NCBI GenBank assembly: GCA_025331435.1 | Contig: JAIWNI010000018.1 | Span: forward strand, 186,001 to 250,000 | Reading direction: 5' to 3' | Length of the DNA stretch: 64,000 bases | From: Choanephora cucurbitarum | Taxonomy: Eukaryota > Mucoromycota > Mucoromycetes > Mucorales > Choanephoraceae | Shown: positions 59,091-64,000 of the stretch, one piece after another | How the letters are laid out: each line of letters begins with the position of its first letter | How positions within the stretch are numbered: position 1 is the first letter of the stretch | Program-made: the position numbers and the translations under genes | The notes under the pieces: model-generated | What the model saw: the letters and a program-made list of their open reading frames with translations, nothing else | Databases searched by the model: none | Told to the model about the DNA's origin: nothing

Positions 59091-59722
59091 ATGGAAGATC
59101 ATACTGGACACCACGATATGCCCTCTGGACACCATGATATGCCTGCTACCTGTAGCATGAATGTAAAAGAATAAACAAAGAATACACCATTTGACACTGA
59201 CATTCTGTCTGTAATAGATGTTGTTTAATTGGCAAATAGAGAATACCTGTGTTGTATTTCGTTGGTGGCATATCTCAAGTGCTTCTTCTATGTTGTTCTC
59301 CTGTATAGCCATCTTTTTGATTGCTGCTGGCTATGAGTACATGCGGGTCTATTCTATTCAACTTGAACAACAATGGAAAGAAGCTGAATCTCTTTTACAG
59401 CGTCAGTCTGTTGATGACAGAGAAGAATTGGGCTTAGGTGAACAACGATCGCTTGTTCATGCTTATCAACAGTACAACAGGTATAAAAAAAATACCAATG
59501 TTGTGCCTCTTTACTTATGTTCTCTCTAGGCTATCAAGCAACAGACGACTGATTCAGTCAAGTATTTATGCTCTGTTGGTGGCTATCAGTTTCTGGCTTA
59601 TGTTGGTATTCATGACTTATAATGGCTATTTGATGATAGCCACTGTATTAGGAGCAGGTTTTGGACATTTTATCTTTGGTCAAGGAAGACTAACAGGTGA
59701 TAAATCTATTCAATGTCACTAA
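59091..59722 (+). CDS. CTR2: Ctr-family copper transporter, Ctr2-like (175 aa)
   Basis: Exons 59091-59162, 59218-59480 and 59530-59722. The short N-terminus is His/Met-rich (GHHDMPSGHHDMPATCSMN), followed by MLFNWQIENTCVVFRWWHIS and three helices: MLFSCIAIFLIAAGYEY, SSIYALLVAISFWLMLVFMT and YLMIATVLGAGFGHFIFG. The second has the copper-pore MxxxM (MLVFM) and the third the GxxxG packing motif. Ctr proteins are homotrimers that move Cu(I). The modest N-terminal Met content suggests the vacuolar/Ctr2 type more than a high-affinity plasma-membrane one. Confidence 0.93.
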
Positions 59723-59740
59723 AACATAATCATTTTATTA

Positions 59741-60854
59741 CTATTCTTCTTCTTCTTCTTCGTCTTGTTTGGGTGCATGTCTCTGTCGAACGCGTGATCC
59801 AATTGTTTGATTGTTATCTTGTAATACATCAGCCTTAAGCTTACTGAGTACCTCTTCATCGTCCTCTTCTTTATCCTCTTTGGGTTCTAAGTTGATATCT
59901 GGTTTAGGTGGTACAATATGCTTTGATTGACGAGAAGGGTTGAATTGTTTACAGTGAGGACAGACATATTCTAGACAAATGGTTAGAGCGTGTCTTTCCT
60001 TGGCTTGTTTCTCACTTACGAATTGTATCAAATTCTTCTTTCATCACAAGGCCATTATGTGAATAACAGTGGTTACAGATTAAGGCGTATTTTGTCTCGG
60101 GACCAACATCGCCTACTAATGCATCCACAATACGATCATACCATTGTGGTTCTGTACGAGTTGGAGGTAAAATAGGTTGCATTCTAGGTGTTGGTTGCAT
60201 TGGGAATCTAGCTTGTTGTTGTTGTTGTTGTGGTTGATTGGGGTGTCGAACAGGCATAGAGACAGGCTTCTTTTGTTGTTGTTGTTGTCGTTGTTCTTCT
60301 TCTTTCTTTTTCTTTTGTAACGCGTCATCATACTTCTCCAATAAGGATTGTGTGGTATAATAACTTGTCCTTTTCTTTAAATCCTCAATCTTCTCCTTTT
60401 GTTCCTTACGTAGTTTGGCCAACTGAAGTTCCTCTTTCTTCTGTCGTGTCTCATACCACCAAACCAACAATTTTCGAACATGATAGATACTATATCACTG
60501 ATGAGTGAATGAAACGATAGGGGCTCTATGTACTTACATGACAGGTAAACCACCCACAGGTATAGCCGCATAGATACGATGACTGCTGTCTTGTTGTTGG
60601 TTAACAAATTCACGGAATAGATAGAGCAGACAGACAATCCAGATGATCAAAGAGTAAATAATCCACATGAAACTTGCTTTTCTCTGCTTAATCTTTAGCT
60701 CGGTTAACGTTGTCTCGGTCTTTTGGATGTCTTTATCCAGTTTCGAGAGTATTTGCTCAAAGTCTTTTGAATCATCCTATGCTCTAAAGTGAGTTTTGTG
60801 TTGTGTCTCTAAAGGCCTTTAACTTACTTTTTCTTTTGAAAAGAATGTTCCCAT
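59741..60854 (-). CDS. LNP1: Lunapark-type ER three-way-junction protein
   Basis: It begins MGTFFSKEK, then a coiled-coil (FEQILSKLDKDIQKTETTLT), two close membrane helices (SFMWIIYSLIIWIVCLLYLF and IPVGGLPVM-region), a second coiled-coil rich in Lys/Glu (QLAKLRKEQKEKIEDLKKR), Gln-rich linkers, and a C-terminal zinc ribbon: LICNHCYSHNGLV and EYVCPHCKQFNPSRQ (two CxxC pairs). It ends in an acidic tail (KQDEEEEEE). Lunapark stabilises three-way junctions of tubular ER. The stop lies 19 bp from the converging CTR2 stop. Confidence 0.92.
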
Positions 60855-60963
60855 TTTGATTGTTTCGAAAGAAAAAGAAGAAAAAAAAAAGAAGCGTTTT
60901 CGATATATTTTTTAAAGCGTCATCCACGTGAATTTCGTCATTTCAAAAAAAAAAAACAAAGCA

Positions 60964-60982
60964 ACACACACACACACACACA
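60964..60982 (+). repeat. AC microsatellite
   Basis: Nine AC units in the short spacer between the Lunapark start and the U1-C stop. Confidence 0.9.
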
Positions 60983-61114
60983 TATAGCAAAGCCTTATAA
61001 TCGGCGATTGAATTGACACAAGCATAATTACATTCTTCTTAAATGTTGTCAATTGATATTAAACAAGACCAATCCACTTTGATTCTAAAATTTACACCGT
61101 ATAAACATTTTTAT

Positions 61115-61943
61115 TTATGAGGAAGAGGGAGGAGGAGGAGGAGGAGGACCGGGCATGGGATGATCGCTAGGAGGATAGAAGCCAGGAGGAGGTGGACCTA
61201 TGGGTCGTGGTGGTGTTCCTCCTGCTGTGTTCGAAGCATGGTGTGGTAATGGTGGTCTTACTCCTGGTGGTGGAGGAGGAGGTCTAAATCCAGGTGGTGG
61301 AGGCATGAATTGCCCTGGTGGAGGAGGGAAAGGTGGAGGAAATCCAGGTCGACCCATCATATGAGGTGGAGGAGGTCTACCAAATGCATTAGGTGGAACT
61401 ATGGAGAGAAAATAAGTCAGTAGTGTGTTTACTATGTATGTTTTCATAGTTTACATGGTGCACCATAAAGAGGTTGAGGATATCCAGCATATTGAGGAGG
61501 TAACACTATAGATTGTTGTCAATACATAAAAGGCAAGGAAAGCCATATTATTTGACTGACCTGCTTCAGCTACATCATAAGCTCTTGTAATCTCATCAAT
61601 AATAGCTTGTGCTTTATCATGACTTATCTCTGTTTATAAAATAGAAAATAACGCGATGAGTGAATAGAGAAGAGTGGTTAAAGAGTGTATGTCATTACCT
61701 GCATAGTAGTTGCGAACATTCAGAATATGGTTTTTGCCTGCATTGTGAGCTTTTCGAACAGACGCTATTAAAAAAAAAAGTATTTGATTAACTAGATAAT
61801 CAATCGCATGTTGAATGAGCTCTATTTACAACTATCGTGTGTTAGAAAAATATCACAATATTCTAAAGAAAAAAAGAAAGTAAGTGAGTGGTTTGGGCTA
61901 TTGTCATAGTCGCGATGAACTTACCACAGTAGTACTTTGGCAT
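61115..61943 (-). CDS. U1C: U1 snRNP protein C
   Basis: The first two exons give [20 protein letters not shown], followed by RKAHNAGKNHILNVRNYYAE, the U1-C zinc finger (Cys6, Cys9, and two His in the KAHNAGKNH helix). Next come ISHDKAQAIIDEITRAYDVA and a long Pro/Gly tail (PPPPHMMGRPGFPPPFPPPP). U1-C contacts the U1 snRNA-5' splice site duplex and helps choose donors. The finger is split over several tiny exons (MPKYYC is a 19-nt exon). A TTGTAAAT donor gives DSSSV. Fragmentation of a splicing gene itself is notable but common in this genome. Confidence 0.93.
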
Positions 61944-62066
61944 GTTAATACGCAAAGAAAAAAAAGAGAGAGAGAGAGAAAGTATCTATAAGAAAAAAAT
62001 TGACTGTGACTACTAGCAAATGGATTTTTCTTTTTTCTTCTTCTTTCACTCTACCTTTCAAAAATT

Positions 62067-62861
62067 ATGAGTGAAACACAAGTACCTGGACTTTTGGTTA
62101 TAAAGGAGTTTGTGAATGAATCGGAAGAATTAGAACTGATAGAAGCAGTGGATAAACAACCATGGTCTGGTTTAGGAATTGGGTAAGTTACACACACACA
62201 CACACACACACATAAACAGTGTCTAATTCATATTAGACCTAACCCAGAATTAAAGAGAAGAACACAACAGTATGGGCATTTGTTTAGTTATCGATATAGG
62301 TATGACTATCACTCAAATGGGTCACTCACTAAATTTTGCCACTAGAAAAGTATTAGAAGAGTATGGTCCACTGCCTGAATTCAGTCAACTGTTGGTAGAT
62401 CGTATCATGCAACATCAACTTATGCCAAACACACCAAATCACTTACTTGTCAATGAATACAATGCCGGACAAGGCATTATGCCGCATATAGGTAAGTTTG
62501 TATTTCAAGATTTGCACTGAGAAAAACTAAACCTGTCAACAGATGCACCTGCCTTATTTGGTCCAGTCATTCTTTCACTTTCTCTGTTGTCTGATTGCAT
62601 CATGAAATTCACGTTGGAAGAGAAGGAAGTGGATATTGTATTACGTAAGTCAATGTGTGCCTGACATCGATCTGATCTAGTAACCATGACAACACAGCAC
62701 GTCGATCTATAGCTGTCTTAACAGGTGATGCAAGATACAAGTATAAACACAGCATATCAAAAGATTTGATAGAGACTACACCTGATGACACACTGATCCA
62801 TAGAGATAGACGTGTCTCATTCACCTTTAGAGAAATCATTGCTTGGGAAGTTCCTTCTTGA
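62067..62861 (+). CDS. AlkB-like 2-oxoglutarate/Fe(II) dioxygenase
   Basis: The product starts MSETQVPGLLVIKEFVNESE and has RTQQYGHLFSYRYR, NHLLVNEYNAGQGIMPHIDA and PALFGPVILSLSLLSDCIMK, then the C-terminal Fe/2OG segment KYKHSISKDL and RRVSFTFREI. HxD (PHID), a distal His (YKHS) and RxSxTxR are the AlkB iron and 2OG ligands. The layout is nearest ALKBH8 (AlkB part only) or ALKBH6; substrates of these are RNA or unknown. Introns fall after GIG, YR, PHI and IVL. The first contains a CA run (62191-62212). It ends at a TGA after EVPS. Confidence 0.88.
62191..62212 (+). repeat. CA microsatellite in AlkB-like intron 1
   Basis: Eleven CA units occupy nearly half of the first intron of the AlkB-like gene. 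Confidence 0.9.
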
Positions 62862-63300
62862 TTTACACATACCCTAGATACTATTATATACACACATGAA
62901 ATGCATGAGTACAGATCCTTTGATCATTTTACTGCCTTTTCTTTCACTGTGATAAATTCTTTATTTTCAATGAAATCCTATTGAAATGACATCAATATGA
63001 TGTGGGCAAATACTTGAATCATTTTATACATGTTGGCTATTCAGATCAACGCGTTATTTTCTTACCTATTTTTTGAAAAGAATTGGGGGGACAATGTAGA
63101 GCTTAAAGAAAAAAAAATGGTTAAGGATTATGCAGATCAGATCATGGATGATAGCTTATTGATCTTAACAACATTCAAGCGGCGGTTGGGGCCACTAAAT
63201 AAGCAGGGGATTTTTTTTTCCCCGCAAAAAAAAATGACATTTATAAATTTTTTTTTCTCGTCTTTTTTTTTTTTTTTCTTTTCTTATATTGCATAATCAT

Positions 63301-64000
63301 GTCTAATACAACAGAAACACCACTTCCAAAGGTAAAGAACCACTATCAAGTATTGCTTCTTAGTGTGAAGATAGCCAACAGAAGAAGAAATGTTGACTCT
63401 TCTGATAGAACGTACCTGCTGAAGCACCACTTCGTGTCAACACTTTGCGTATCTTGGGTACCAATATCACACGTCATTCTTTTCTCAACAGTGTGACCAA
63501 CACCGTCTTTGGTGCCAACACAACCGAAGAAGTCATGCAACAAGTACAAGCAATGGCCAATCAGTTACAGAAGCATGATATTTTTGAAGAAATCAAGGTT
63601 TATCTCGATACAAACCGTGAAGTGACAGATACAGTGGATGTTACACTTCATTTAAAGGAAAAGGATAAGGGATTGTTTGAGACCAATATCAATGTTGGCA
63701 ATAACCAAGCTGAACTGGTAAAGTAGAATGGTATTCATCAAGATAGATAACTTATTCTTTTTTTTTTGGGATTAGAATGGTGGTGTTGGTTTGCGTAATG
63801 TGTTTGGTGGTGCTGAATCTCTTTTGGCCAGTTTCTCATTTGGTAACCGTACAAGAGCAGCTGTTGAAGTAAGTTTGAAAGGCAAATAGAAATTTAAGAA
63901 GTTTGACTGAAATGGCTTTAGGGTGCTTTTGAAACACCTTTCCGTGGTAGTGCTAATGCTAAAGTTGGCTTGTTTGTCAATGGATCCATTCGTGACTATT
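63301..64000 (+). CDS. SAM50: SAM50/Tob55 outer-membrane assembly protein, 5' part
   Basis: Exons 63301-63333, 63409-63717, 63776-63868 and 63922 to the window end. The start MSNTTETPLPKNVPAEAPLR leads to a POTRA-like segment (LRILGTNITRHSFLNSVTNT, IFEEIKVYLDTNREVTDTVD, VTLHLKEKDKGLFETNINVG) and the first barrel strands (GGVGLRNVFGGAESLLASFS, GNRTRAAVEGAFETPFRGSA). This is the central Omp85/BamA-family pore of the mitochondrial SAM complex, which inserts beta-barrels. The gene is cut by the window edge. Its leader has long T tracts. Confidence 0.93.

Noticed and set aside
1..64000. tRNA, rRNA or snRNA genes
   Set aside because: I looked for B-box-like GGTTCGA strings and cloverleaf ends; the few hits (for example near 3900 and 26006) lack a paired acceptor stem.

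Overview
The window is nuclear DNA from a filamentous fungus, most likely an early-diverging (Mucoromycota-type) species. The grounds are AT-rich intergenic DNA, genes split by many 45-80 nt GT..AG introns, fungal gene families (Hbs1, Pbs2, Aim24, Ysc84, arrestin adaptors), and genes that the model yeasts lack, such as a full-length SMG1 kinase with FATC domain and a Complex I-type B12D/NDUFA4 subunit. Exon models were built by hand. Wherever I list all exons, lengths and phases close on one open frame.

Layout. 0.3-7.6 kb: a small hypothetical gene, a WW-domain repeat protein, an NDUFA4-like mitochondrial protein and a degenerate hexokinase. 8.5-18.7 kb: a R-type lectin-fold protein (minus) divergent from the 22-exon SMG1 gene (plus). 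18.9-25.4 kb, all minus: a Ysc84-like SYLF-SH3 actin protein, Hbs1 with a second ORF nested in an oversized intron, and a multipass membrane protein. 26.2-27.3 kb: a BolA monothiol-glutaredoxin partner and a small secreted protein. 27.3-30.0 kb: gene-poor, with a 174-bp TA-flanked MITE. 30.0-38.3 kb: Aip1, ribosomal protein eS19, a CPSF6-like RRM protein, a small membrane protein with PPxY motifs and a bHLH-zip factor. 40.4-42.0 kb: the HOG-pathway MAPKK Pbs2. 42.0-44.8 kb: gene-poor. 44.8-51.1 kb: an arrestin-related adaptor, RNA polymerase III subunit RPC6 and a large FUSC/Bre4-like membrane protein. 51.8-57.9 kb: Aim24, Dcn1, a divergent Atg8, a Myb/SANT protein and an AAAP amino-acid transporter. 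58.4-64.0 kb: ribosomal protein eL32, a Ctr-type copper transporter, Lunapark, U1-C, an AlkB-like dioxygenase and the 5' part of SAM50, which is cut by the window end.

Nothing suggests an operon, plasmid, prophage or CRISPR. Several genes concern RNA surveillance and processing (SMG1, Hbs1 and its nested Ski7-like ORF, U1-C, the CPSF6-like RRM protein). Others concern ubiquitin-like or ubiquitin-ligase systems (Dcn1, Atg8, arrestin adaptor, PPxY membrane protein). These are probably chance neighbours, not a cluster. The points most worth a second look are the Ski7-like ORF inside HBS1, the hexokinase lacking phosphate- and sugar-binding motifs, the second-type Atg8 that ends directly at its lipidation glycine, micro-exons of 9-21 nt, and three GC-AG introns.
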